A stretch of 64,000 nt of DNA from Watersipora subatra (lineage: Eukaryota; Bryozoa; Gymnolaemata; Cheilostomatida; Watersiporidae), in the NCBI RefSeq assembly GCF_963576615.1, contig NC_088717.1:11991559-12055558 (forward strand). The letters run 5' to 3'. Made by a program: the position numbers and the translations under genes. This document shows positions 1 to 11,400 of the stretch, in pieces. Within the stretch, counting starts at the first letter, position 1. Every line of letters begins with the position of its first letter. The notes under the pieces were generated by a model. It did no database searches, was not told where the DNA came from, and saw only the letters and a list, made by a program, of their open reading frames with translations.

Positions 1-202
1 TTTTTTTCACATTATTACTAACCTCAGATTATTTATGGTTGATGATAATTAATCAAAACAAAATTCCTTAGGTACTTCATGTGTTTATTTTCACCTGCTC
101 CTTAAGTCAGAGGGTAAAGAAACTTGTTATGTTAGCTCTCATTTTCAATCTGGTAGTTTTTATTGATGGGCATTCAAAAACAAACTGTTCATTTCATTTC
201 AG

Positions 203-328
203 ATAGTTGCCTTGAAGAAAGATGACCGAGTGTTTATGAGCATTTCAGGATATTGCTGGTTTGAAATCCAAAAGGAGACGCTCCACCTTGTACTCATCAA
301 ACTAAACGACTATGGAGAAGTAAAGTGA
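203..328 (+). CDS. Last exon of a TNF-superfamily ligand gene (TNF-A), 5' exons outside window
   Basis: A splice acceptor (catttcag) is followed by 41 codons and a TGA. The peptide has the C-terminal strands of a TNF homology domain: KDDRVFM, then WFEIQKETLHLVLIKLN. The final exon of the complete TNF gene at 30543-30674 has the same start point relative to the domain, the same phase (0), GDQVFL in place of DDRVFM, and WFRVQKETFFLALIKLN. These two exons are therefore homologous. By family knowledge this segment forms the last beta strands of the trimeric jelly-roll that binds TNF receptors. All upstream exons (cytoplasmic tail, membrane segment, stalk, first part of the domain) lie left of the window. 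A polyadenylation signal follows at 548. A processed fragment is unlikely because the intron-side acceptor and polypyrimidine stretch are intact. Confidence 0.8.
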   Translation: MVALKKDDRVFMSISGYCWFEIQKETLHLVLIKLNDYGEVK

Positions 329-547
329 TATGGAGATAAGATAGTGTGTTGAGGTACTTACTGTAGTAGCTGTTTGCTAACAAGAAGGAGTTCTTGCTAC
401 TTAACTGTTTATTGATATGAGATAGAAGAAGTTAAAAAAATTTATCTGGGGCTAGTTAAAAACTGCTAAGAGAACTTTGATTTTTTTCTATTTAATCACA
501 GAAAGTTGTATCAACCGTTGTTATATTATATATGTTGTTATACATAT

Positions 548-553
548 AATAAA
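548..553 (+). terminator. Candidate polyadenylation signal for TNF-A
   Basis: AATAAA lies 220 bases after the TGA of the TNF-A last exon and is the first such hexamer seen downstream. The cleavage site is not determined. Confidence 0.45.
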
Positions 554-659
554 ATGTTCTAAATATACTTAATGTTAACTACTTTATACAATGTGGCAAT
601 TATATGAAAACAAGTTTGTGCTATTGCTTATCTCATATGGCGGAGCAATTATTGCATAT

Positions 660-1597
660 CTTAGCATTACTAGTAGTGATTGGTCTTCTTGAGAGCATTA
701 TGAGTGATGGTTGGTTATTTTCAGAACATTATTAGCGAAAGGTGGTTCTCCTGAGAGCATTGTAAGCAACATTTAATTTTCTTGAGAGCATTATGAGCAA
801 TGATTGGTTCTTTTGAAAGCACTATAAGCAAAAATTGATTTTCCTGAGATCTTTGTAAGCAACAATTGGGTTTCATGAGAGCATTGTAAGCAACGATTGG
901 GTTTCCTGAGAGCATTATAAGCAATTATTGATCTTTTTGAGAGCATTATAAGCAATTATTGGTCTTTTTGAAAGCATTATAAGCAATGATTGGTCTTTTT
1001 GAAAGCATTATATGCAATTATTACTCTTTTTAAGAGCACTATAAGCAGTGACTGGTCTCCTTAAAGGCATTACAAGCAATGATTGGTCCTCTTGAAAGCA
1101 TTGTAAGCAATGGTTGCTCTTTTTGAGAGTGTTATAAACAATGACTGGTTTCCTTAAGGGCATTATAAGCAACACTTGATCTTTTTGAAAGCATTATAAG
1201 CAATGACTGGTCTCCTTAAGGGCACTATAAGCAACACTTGATCTTTTTGAGAGCATTATGAGCAATGGTAGGTCTTTTGAGAGCACTATAAGCAATGACT
1301 GGTCTCTTTAAGGGCATTATAAACAAGGATTTGGCCTTTTGAAAAAATTATAAGCAAAACTTGGTTTGCCTGAGAGCATTATAAGCAACGCTTGGTTATT
1401 TTGGGAGCATTAGAAGCAATGACTGGTCTCGTTAAGGGCATTATAAGCAACGCTTGGTCATTTTGAGAGCATCATATGCAATTATGGGTCCTTTTGAGAG
1501 TATAACAAGATATTATTGTTCTTTTTGAGAAAATCATGAGCAACTATTGGTTTTCCTGAAAACATTATAAAAATGATTGGTTCTCTTGTGAGCATAA
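660..1597. repeat. 31-32 bp minisatellite, about 30 diverged units
   Basis: A unit close to gagcattataagcaatgat followed by tggtctttttga is repeated head to tail with point differences and small length changes. The array stops abruptly at an LTR-like insertion and resumes for two to three units beyond it. Short ORFs across it are repeat translations without coding character. Confidence 0.9.
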
Positions 1598-1975
1598 TAT
1601 GGCGGAAGATCGCCGAGACTGGGGCCGGCTGCTTAGCCTATTCTAGGGACAATGACATGACCGAGCGTAGCCAAGCCGTTCTTTGACAGGAGACAAAATT
1701 GCCGATGCGGACCTGGTTGGACGCGAGACAGTTGCCGAGGCCTACACTAGACCGAGTGACTAATAGAGCATGTCCATAAAAGACGGTATATAAAGCGGCC
1801 AGATGAGACAAGAGAGCAGAGATTGCTGGCAGTATCTTGAATGCTATTCTTTGTATGCACGCACAAACTGAATTACATGTATTTATATATGATTATATAT
1901 TGTTGAAATATATTTATCTTCTTGCCTTGCATTCAGTGGCTTTGATTCTTGAGGAGCAGTAAAGGGGAAGTGACA
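1598..1975 (+). mobile_element. LTR-like repeat, copy 1 (solo LTR candidate)
   Basis: This segment shares a dispersed sequence with 19017-19406. It opens with GGCGGAAGATCGCCGAG, has a middle block with a TATA box (TATATAAA at 1787-1794), and ends near TGACA. The TATA box about two thirds along and the TG..CA-like ends suggest a solo long terminal repeat of a retrotransposon. It interrupts the minisatellite. No convincing target-site duplication was seen, and no internal retroviral-type coding region is next to it, so the LTR assignment is inference. Confidence 0.5.
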
Positions 1976-2060
1976 GTTTCTTTATGACTATTAGCAATCA
2001 TTGGCTTTGTTGAGAGTTCTACATGTATAAGCAATGATTGGTCTTCTCGAGGTGCCATAA
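1976..2060. repeat. Minisatellite remnant beyond the LTR-like insertion
   Basis: Two to three more units (ttagcaatcattggctttg, ataagcaatgattggtctt) continue the array of 660-1597 on the other side of the insertion. Confidence 0.75.
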
Positions 2061-2504
2061 GAAATAATTGTTTTTTTGCACTATCATTTGTGATATCTTT
2101 TCGAATTCCTTTGAAGCTCTGATTAGGATCTTTGAAACCGTGTATGAGTTTTTTCCAAAACACCATTTATCTCTGCTGATTTGTCTATTGGTTTTTACCA
2201 AATTGAGTTTTCGATTAAAGTTGGCTTTTTCATGACTACCAACATGGCACAGGGTTGATCTCTGAGAGCACCTGGCATTTACTTGAAGTTTCATCATTTC
2301 TCTTATAGCCAGCTGTACATTCCCTGTTCTCAGAGGGGCCTTGTACCTTTTAGTTCATTCATGCGCTACAAGGTATAACTACAAATGTTTTTTACTCACA
2401 AGTTTTATAATAAAGCCAATTATTTTTGAACAAAAACTGCTGTTAATTTTGCTGCATTTTTAGTCACAGTTTTTCTATAAAAAGATGTTATGTTGTAATA
2501 GTTA

Positions 2505-2790
2505 CATTGGCATGTGTGTTTTTGTGTTTTTTGTGTGTTTGTGTTTCTTTGCGTTTGTGTGCTCATGGGTAACAGTCCATATGTGTTCATGTGTGTGCAA
2601 TCGCATGTGTGCTCGGGTGTGTGTGTATGTGCACGTGTGTAGGTTTGCATGCACATGTGTGCATGTATGCATGCACATGGGCGCGCGTGTGCACTTATGT
2701 TGCATGTGTTTACATGTGTGCGCGTGCATGCATTTATGCATGTGCATGCACCTGTGTGCACGTGGGTGCCTGTGAATGTGTGCTTCTGTG
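2505..2790. repeat. TG/CA-rich alternating purine-pyrimidine tract
   Basis: About 280 bases of irregular TG, TGCA and CGTG runs. The overlapping His/Thr-rich or Cys/Val-rich ORFs on both strands (up to 142 codons) result from the simple sequence and are not genes. Alternating purine-pyrimidine DNA of this kind can adopt Z-form. Confidence 0.85.
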
Positions 2791-3157
2791 AACGTTTGCC
2801 ATTGAAGACCAGACAAACCTGGACAAACAACATATATTGTATGAGCATGCCTTATAGATAGAGACATAGCCAGGCATAATTTTATGGATAGATTATGGTT
2901 GAGACAAACTTCTTTTAGCTGGATGCTTCATAAAATAGTGTAAAGCAATACAATACTCACTATATAAAATTGATAAGCCAAAACCTGGCCTTACTAATAG
3001 CACCCTATGGGCAGGCAGACAACCGAAATCATCCATCAAAACTAGACAGGTGGTAAACAAGTCAATACATAAATTATACCTAATAATATAAACTTGCATC
3101 CCTTTTGGCAATATTTTAACTTATAGACCCCTTGCCAAAAGTAACTTAGTTGATTGA

Positions 3158-3621
3158 TGGACTTACTACCACTAGTACTACTACTACTACTACTACCACT
3201 ACCGCTAACACTACCACTACCATTATCACTACTACTACTACCACTACTACTACCACTACCACTACCACCACTACCACCACCACTACTACCACTACCACCA
3301 CCACCACTACTACCACCAAAACTACTACTACCACCATTACTACCACCACTACTACTACTACCACTACTACCACCACCACTACTACCACCACCACTACTAC
3401 CACCACCCCTACTACTACCAACACTACTACCACCAACACTACTATCACCACCACTACTACCACCACCACTACTACCACCACTACTACCACCGCTACCACT
3501 ACCACTACTAATACTACTGCTAATACTAATACTACTACTAATACTACTAATACTACTCTACTACTAATAATACTACTACTAGTACTAATAATAATACTAC
3601 TACTAATACTACTACTACTAT

Positions 3622-3685
<64 letters not shown>

Positions 3686-3688
3686 GTG
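3158..3688. repeat. ACT/ACC trinucleotide microsatellite, about 530 bp
   Basis: Interspersed ACT, ACC and later AAT triplets run for more than 170 units and end in a pure (ACT)n block from about 3620. Frames read poly-Thr, poly-Leu or poly-Val (up to 214 codons) and are not accepted as genes. The pure 3' block is the part likely to vary in length. Confidence 0.95.
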
Positions 3689-3689
3689 G

Positions 3690-6204
3690 TGTCAAAACTA
3701 TTGCCTCTGTTGTGTTTTGCTTTCTAATACTTTCAATTGTCATCAAACAATCAAAGAAATTAGAAAGAGACCGCATCATGCAGTATCTTCTTAATTTATT
3801 TTCACTAGAATGGCTGCATAGTTCACATTTAACATTTGACTGTTTTATGCAATTACCTACTTTTTGTCTTCAAAGGTTTCTAGCGTCAGCAAAGTAGGTT
3901 AGACCAGAGCTACTCATGCTCTTATTGTGTGGTGAAAGCAAGCTGGCCAGTGTATGAACTGCTTGGCTGGTTGACTAAGCTGGTTAACCAGTTGGCGCAA
4001 AATGACAAGAAGAAGAAAAGCACGGATTAGGTACTTGACAAAATAAGGGGGAATAGTAAATTGAGAGCCACATGACCGAGAACAAACATATAAAACTGAT
4101 TTATATAAACACCACTGAGTTTGAAATAGCACACTTCAAATATCAGTTAGTGAGCCATAATAATATGATGAGTCACTAGAAAAGCCATTTGCTCAAGCTG
4201 TTTGATGAATTTAGAAACTGAGAAAGAGACAAAATAGAAAACCCTTGGAAAAACCCGTTTGAGTAGAAGAATGTTCAAATGCATAGTAAGTCTTTTTTTA
4301 CATTCAGTAAGTGTTTTACTTGCTGAAAAACTGTCATGATTAGCTGCTTTATTACTGTTTCATGATATTTTCCAATTACATTCTTTATGTAATACTATTT
4401 TAAATTTAGTTCCAACTATTCTGAACTTTACCATTCCCTACTGATATAAATGTTTTGTATAGTCTCTAATTAAAATAAAGTTGCCAATCTACTATTATGT
4501 AAGGGTTGTATGTTTGAAAGAGTTAGATAAACACCCATACAACTATTTTAGACAGTCTGTAACTACGAGCAGGTCACTCTGTTAGTCATGAATCAAGGCA
4601 AGAGCTTCCTTAGTTACAAAGGTTCCTAGATGGGAGTTTTGAGCAATTGTTTTGCTCGGAAAGTTTGCTGTAACATTTTGGCATCTCGTATTGGCTAGTC
4701 TTCAAGTTTCTATGTAACCAATAATACAAGTGGGTTAAAGAGTAAACACTTGCTTGTAAGCTGTGTGAATAATCATATGCAATATCAGAGTCAGCTATTG
4801 GGTAAGTGTAATTGGGTCAAATAAGTACCTTGATATCTTTGTGAGCAACTTAATGAGGGCATACTTCTTGAACAATAATAAAATGTGCCTTTTAAAGACC
4901 AATAACTATATAAAAGGCTAAGTGCAAAGGCAAAAGCTTAAGCAATATTTACTAAAATAATAAAAAGTTGTATGTGTAAGTGGAAAATCACCAGGCACTA
5001 GCTAAACAGACTTCCTTCTTCACGAAGGGAAAAGTTTTTGTTTGGGTAGCCTAAATTTTTATTGGACTAGTTTGGGAAACAAAAGCTCATTTATGTGGCA
5101 ATGATTGTGGTACAGTAATGAATAACTAAATTGGAAACCTCCATTGTATGTACCTTTGGAATAGCCATCAATATTCCAAGCAAATGAAACTTAGCCCTGT
5201 TCTGTTGTTAGGAAAACACTGATACATGGTCATACTCCAGCATACATGCTTCAGGTGATTATCATGAAACTGCTGAAAATTGGCGAAACATTTTAGCATA
5301 ATAGCCATAGAACTGAGAACTTATATTAAATAGATATCAGAGCTCATTATACGCGCCTGTAAGCTAATCCAAATAAAACCCCGATATCTCAGTTAATGTA
5401 GGCTAGCACTGACTCTCCAAATCAAAGAAACAGCCAAGTATAAATCATCCAACCTACTTTTATAGTTTGTCAGCTGTGAGTCAGCCTGGGCCAAAAGTGC
5501 AGCCTGTACTTGAAATTTTTGGCTCCATATACTGCTTTCACAGGAAACAGCGGTTTAAACAGATTTGCTTCTTCAATTTTAAATGTTAAACATACAGCTA
5601 TTACAAGAACACTTGGGACTAAAACAACATTCTTTCTCATTACCTTCACATTTTTAACTTGAGAGAAATGACATGCGAGCCAACAGTGTTTGCGTCTTTA
5701 AATCATTTGTAAATTAACAGGCTTGTTAGCTAATTGGTCGGGTTTTTAGGTTGAAGTTGTTGTCAGACTTGTGTTTATCGCATCACCATTTTACTGATAA
5801 ACCCTTACTGCAGGTTACCAACTCTCTCGCTATGTCAAAGTGATATATTTAGTGTGTATTACAACATACAGTGTCACTATTGCCTTCCATCAATTTTTTA
5901 AGTATTGGAGGTCTTACCATGTTTTATGACGATTTTGATGACAGGAACAACCGAAAATTGACAGACGAGACGAACATTTATCACTGTAGGTGACATTGAT
6001 GAGATGACGATGATTGCGCCGCAAGTAAGTTTACTAACTGCCTTGTTATTTGTCCGTAAATGAACAAATGAAACTTCATTAGTTTCGGTTTGAAGCATCT
6101 GACTCAGCATTCATAGACTGACAGGTAATTTATGTAAGTCTTAAAATGCTACGATATACTGACAACAAATTTGTTTCCTAGTCTCAGACTGTCAGTGATT
6201 ATTG
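3690..6204. other. Intergenic, no gene recognised
   Basis: AT-rich unique-looking sequence. No spliced gene model, RNA gene or element with clear ends was found on either strand. Open frames are below about 75 codons and lack family motifs. Confidence 0.5.
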
Positions 6205-6440
6205 AAGACAGTTTTGGTCTATTTTCAGTACAGGAAGTGTAGCCCTAAAAACCTAAGACCCCTGTCACTTTTCACGGAGTAATCAGCAACGCTCCCAAAC
6301 ATTACTCATAAGTTTGTGAAGGTTGCTGGTTGAGCAAGTATCCGTTTTTCAATGCAACTCAGTGCCACTGGAATGGATATTCGTATCAAAATAATGAATG
6401 GGAAAAAGAGGTGGTTTGGTCACCAACCTAAAAATCAAAT
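6205..6440. repeat. Local duplication, copy 1
   Basis: The segment starting near tctattttcagtacag, through agtgtagcccta and gtaatcagcaa to the cagtgccact block, recurs in the same order and orientation at 7140-7395. Divergence and short indels are clear. Origin unknown. Confidence 0.7.
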
Positions 6441-7139
6441 TAATCCAGTCATTTGATGATTTTCTCAAAATATGTAAACAACTATCTATGATAGAAACCC
6501 AAGCTCTCAATCTGGGCAAATGCTGTATACAACTTTTTTAACTTCAAAATTTATCTAGAACATTTTTTGTTATGTATTTTATTTTGCTAACACATTAACA
6601 AATAGTGCTATACTAAAAATTTAATGGATCCATACTTTGCGCATTGCTAAAGCTCTGTGAAACTACGATTGTTACGAAGCTAAAACGATCCTCTACAATG
6701 TTTCTCACTCTTGAAAAACTATTACCAACATTTCCATCAGAGCCAGTGCTGCTACTCTAATTATTTGTGTAATCGCAAAAAATCTGAATATGAATTTGCT
6801 ACAATGTCATCAACATAAGCATTTATCTGTTTTCTAACTCGGGAGGTATTTACAAGACTTCCACAAGAAAGGTTCATTTTTTAGTTGGAAATTCTCAAAC
6901 AAAAATTTAAAACTGATTTGTTATTTTAAGCTAATTTTATAGGCTAATTTTTAATCTTTGGACAACACTGTAAATACCATGAAAGTCTTAAATATTGTTG
7001 GTTATGTCATCAATAAATAATGAATTAACCGTGAATTATTTACGCAACTGGTGGGAAAGTTGCAAAAGTGTGTCTGCAGCAGTCAACCACAAAAAACGCA
7101 TTAATTCGTCTACAGCAGTGAAAGGGTTAATGAAGAAAA

Positions 7140-7395
7140 TCTCGGTCTATTTTCAGTACAGAAAGTGTAGCCCTATAAAACCTAAGAAGCTTGTCACTCT
7201 TCGCGCAGTAATCAGCAATGCCCCCAAACATCACTCATAAAATTTGTGAAGGTCGCTGGTTAAACCATGCTATTGACGAGCAGAGGTTCAAGCTGAGCAT
7301 GTTTCAGGTTTTCAGTGGAACCAAACCCAGTGCCACTAGAAAGGATATTTGTATTAAAATAACGAATTTGAAGAAAGAGGTTGTTTTGGTTACCA
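7140..7395. repeat. Local duplication, copy 2
   Basis: Direct copy of 6205-6440 about 930 bases downstream. Two overlapping frames (6995-7240 and 7218-7601) run through it, but copy 1 does not preserve them and they match no family I recognise, so no gene is called. Confidence 0.7.
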
Positions 7396-7399
7396 ACTT

Positions 7400-8938
7400 A
7401 AAAAAGGGGACAACAGTGATTTTAAAAGTGATGACAGTGATTTTAAAAGTGACTATTCTGACAAGAACTTTGTGTAGTAGAACCCCTAGTATTAAAGAGA
7501 TGAAAGGCACTGATGTAACCACAAGTTTTGAGAGTGATATGAAAACCGATGTGGTCATCAATTTGCAAATGTATAGTAGAACCAAAAGAAAACATATTTG
7601 AAATCAATGTGGTCATCAAAAAAGTGATTCCATGTGGTCTCTGGTGAGAGAAAAATGTTGAAACCTATGTTATTACAAACTTTGGATCCAACGTGAGCAC
7701 TAGCATGATAACCAAAGTTGGAACCAAGTGGTCGCCAACATAGAAAATGATATAGAGACCGGTGTGAAAGTCTGTATTTAATACTCTCTGTTTGCCAATG
7801 TAGAGACTGACCTTGAAACTACATAATGTGGAGGTTGGGGCAAATGTAGGGACTAAATTGGGAAGCTGAGTAGAAGGCTAATACTGGTATGAATGTATCT
7901 GTAAACTGGAACACCAATTTGGTGAGCAATATTAAGACTAATGCATTTGACAGAAGTTGTTGAGCCAATTCTTCCGACTCACCACATGAGTGATTGTTAT
8001 GACTATGTCTTCATCTATAAGCTTTGTCTATGACTTGGTTTATGTTTAATTTTGTTTTGGTTCAATTGAGTTTTTTAAACAATTATTAGCAGCTGGAACC
8101 GATTAGCCACTACACGATATATAGTTATTATAAAACAAGGATTATTTGAAAAAGCATAATTTCATGAGTTCACTAGAGCAGATGTAACTGTATTGACAAT
8201 TGCTAATATTTACTACAATAAGGGCAGTATCTGTCTGTCAATCCAAGTTTATGGTTAGAAGTTACAATAGAAAAACATTTTGTACAATATTCACACGCAT
8301 GACATCGGCTTATCAGCGCATTGCTTATCTCCACCCTCTGCTCTAATCAACAATCATCAGATATTCCAGAATATATTTGTTTATAGTTATTCTCTGCGCT
8401 TTATCTGGACAAGTGACATTCACCACAGCACACAAGACTGACAGGTGCTAGTAATAATAAATTAAATAAAAGCACATTAGACATGCCAAGAAAAAATTAA
8501 TTTGCTTGATTAATCATTGGGACTTGTCAAGCCTCAGAACAGAACTTGGCGTGTAATGTTGAGGCCAAATACATGTCAGTTGGGACCACACCCACCCGCG
8601 ACCTAGTGTTGGGTCGGTAGAAGTTTGTAAGGATTGAGAAGCTAAACTTTCTAGCAAGCTATTATTGCTAATCCCTTGTTGAAAAGAAATAAACATGAGT
8701 CAGTTGTGATTGCAGTGCTATCAATTGCTGGATGAGATGTTGTTGGACTGGCATCTGATCTTACTTGAGTAATCACTGTTATAAGAAATGTTTGCACTTT
8801 GTATTGGTTCAATAGTGCAAATAGGCAAATTCCCCAGTGTAAACATTTGCACTTTTGGCTGACTACTTTGCGGGTAAAGAAACGGTTATCCATGCGTACG
8901 ACTACTCTAGACTTGTTTTTCAAGTGTTGTTCTGCCTC
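7400..8938. other. Intergenic, no gene recognised
   Basis: It contains short internal repeats (gtgattttaaaagtga twice near 7430; a gtggtcatca motif several times between 7550 and 7640). Nothing else could be assigned. Confidence 0.45.
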
Positions 8939-9367
8939 AAGGCTGGTTCACACCATATCGCTGAATTTCGGTATTAACTACAAAATATTTTGGGGATCAT
9001 CTATAATAACAATGCTCACACTATCACAAACCTATCCACGTTTACATCAGGGAATAGTCCGCTGTATGACGTTCTAATTATACAATGCTGGACGTGGAAA
9101 TGGGAAAATATTAGTCCCCAAGCGATGGTCACGAAAGCAAATATAAATCGAGCAGTCTGAGACATCCAATCATCATTGCCGAATTGGAACACATGGTACA
9201 GGTTGCCATGAACGCTCATCAAACTATTGGGAAAGTTTGACAGCTGCAATCCTTCCTGAAGTATCTGTGTCACCTTGATGATACCATGGGTTTACGCTGT
9301 GCATAGTCGACAAATAATCAGCAAGAATGCAACACCGACATATCGTGATATAGTCTAAGCCAGCCTT
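8939..9367 (-). mobile_element. MITE family 1, copy A
   Basis: It starts AAGGCTGGTTCACACCATAT and ends with the inverse, ATATAGTCTAAGCCAGCCTT, 429 bases apart. The internal block ctcacactatcacaaacc is the reverse complement of the one in copies B, C and D, so this copy is in the opposite orientation. No coding capacity. The superfamily is not certain because the flanking duplication is unclear (TCA against TTA). Confidence 0.75.
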
Positions 9368-10259
9368 TAATTTTCTCTATAATATGTGTCGTGTGTACCC
9401 GTCAGCCTGACGCCATGGCTGTGAAAAAGATCACTCTCAATGGGATTAAAACCCTAAAAATTCAACTTAGTAGGCTGTCACTCCGACACCTGCACCAATT
9501 GACAGCTGTCTAGCATGTCAAAACAATTGTGCAGATAATTAGTTGCTGTTCTTTATCTGCATACCTGACCATTTCTCACAAAAGACAAGACTGTCAGGAT
9601 ACTAGTATCAATAATAAGTCATATTGACCTGACTAATAGATAGACAGACTGCTAACTTTAGCCAGTTATAAAGCGATCCAAAATAGCATATTATGAAACT
9701 GATATGACAGTGCTTTTATTAGCCGTTAAAGTTTGTTAGTGTTTTAAATGGTAATTACAAATATCGCTACTTACATGTAAATCTATTCTAATAGTATTGC
9801 AATCGCAACACAGTTAAATAGTAACATGAATATAAAATTGTAAATAAAGAAATTTCAATATAAAAAAAAGCTAACACAAAGAATTGCAAACAGATATGTT
9901 GTAAACTAAAGCAAGTATATGAAATGAATATGGAAAGTGATAGGCATGGGCCAAACTTCTTTAATAGCTTCTTTCTCAGGGCACCATGTCTCATGACGTA
10001 GGCAATTATGGTTCTCCCCACTTCCTATAACCATGAATCTTCTTGGCAGATTTCAACAGCGGTTTGCCATTACCTTCTGTTGAGTGTTTTTATCGAGACA
10101 CCATTTTGAGCTAGCTGGCAATTGGTTTGCAGAGGAGCTCCCCCACCCACTGTGAATAGGTTTTGTCTCTTCTTTTTCTTTTTCTCAACTTTGCCTAACG
10201 TGTATAAAACAGGTTTTTGAAAAGTTGTGTGCAGTTTTAATGATTAGTTAAACAGTTTA
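9368..10259. other. Intergenic between two MITEs
   Basis: AT-rich sequence with no gene or bounded element recognised. Confidence 0.45.
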
Positions 10260-10913
10260 TTAACCCTTTGAACCTTAACAGCCAATATTCCGGCATTGCG
10301 TAGGTTAGGTCAGAAAGCCTAATGGCTAAAATAACGACATTTACATGGCTTTATTTTTTAAATGCTGTTTCTAAGTAATCGCGACTACCAATCAAATTAA
10401 TTCTTGCACAGGGCATAAAATAAAAAATTTCACTGCCAATTTTAACTGTTTTCAAATATCTTCATCTACTTCCTTCATTATAACAACAGTTTTTATAGGA
10501 ATGACATCGCGAAAAAAATGATACGACTCGTTTGTTGGTAGGTCATGGATGATTGTGATGCAAATGAAGAATTATATGATACTAACTATGATTTCCAGTA
10601 TATTTTGAGTCATGAAATGATGATGATTGTGTGTTCTATAAACATGATGCTACGGTGACATTTTTACAAGTTTTCAAAATTGTACAAATTTTTATGGTCT
10701 TAGTTCGAATAACTGTGAAACACTTTTTTTTCAATTTTTCTGACATTTGCTGTGTGTTGCCAGACATTTTTTACTACTGTTTCAACAAATATCATTATAT
10801 TATGAGCACGTTAGGATGTATTTAATCCAAGTTTAAAAACTTTGGATCGTTGGATAGATCGTCCATGGTTACTTACACACATCGACAAGGACGACCAGGG
10901 TTCAAAGGGTTAA
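10260..10913. mobile_element. piggyBac-type non-autonomous element (MITE)
   Basis: TTAA at 10260-10263 is followed by CCCTTTGAACC. The right side reads GGTTCAAAGGG followed by TTAA at 10910-10913. A TTAA target duplication with inverted repeats starting CCC is the established signature of the piggyBac superfamily. The 646-base interior has no transposase; its longest frame (64 codons) is unremarkable. Confidence 0.75.
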
Positions 10914-10944
10914 TGTTCAATAAGCTATAATTCTCTTTCATCTA

Positions 10945-11400
10945 AAGGCTGGTTCACACTATATCATCATTAGTAAGCGTTTTCTGTTCGATGTTAATCG
11001 TCCATTATGTGAACCGAGAATCAATGGCATCGACGAAGCATCGCAGACACCTCAGGAAAATTTTCAGCTGTCATACTTTCCCGATATCTCGCTGAGCATC
11101 GACGACCGCTTTTCAAATGGGAACCAATTCAGCGAAAGTAATTGGCGGTCGCAAGTAGTGTGATTTATTCATATTTGTTTATGATAGTTGCTGTGGAACT
11201 AATTTTTGATTCCAGCACATGAAAACACAGAGATTTCTTCGCGAAAATTTAAAAAGATAAATGAAAACACAACGCCACGGAGTATTTCTTGATGCAAATG
11301 CAGATGGGTTTGTGATAGTGTGAACATCTTTATCATCGATGATCATTGAAGTATAGTGCCATCAGCATCGAAATACAGCGATATAATGTAAACCAGCCTT
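10945..11400 (+). mobile_element. MITE family 1, copy B
   Basis: Ends AAGGCTGGTTCACACTATAT and ATATAATGTAAACCAGCCTT face each other 456 bases apart. The interior contains tttgtgatagtgtgaac, shared with copies C and D. Only 31 bases separate it from the piggyBac-type element. Confidence 0.8.

Noticed and set aside
660-1597. CRISPR-like regular repeat array
   Set aside because: Units are contiguous with no unique spacers and the DNA is eukaryotic; it is a minisatellite.
2420-2867. His/Thr-rich 142- and 121-codon frames on the minus strand
   Set aside because: Produced by the TG/CA tract; both strands and several frames are open together.
3146-3794. Poly-Thr, poly-Val and poly-Leu frames
   Set aside because: Trinucleotide microsatellite read in several frames.
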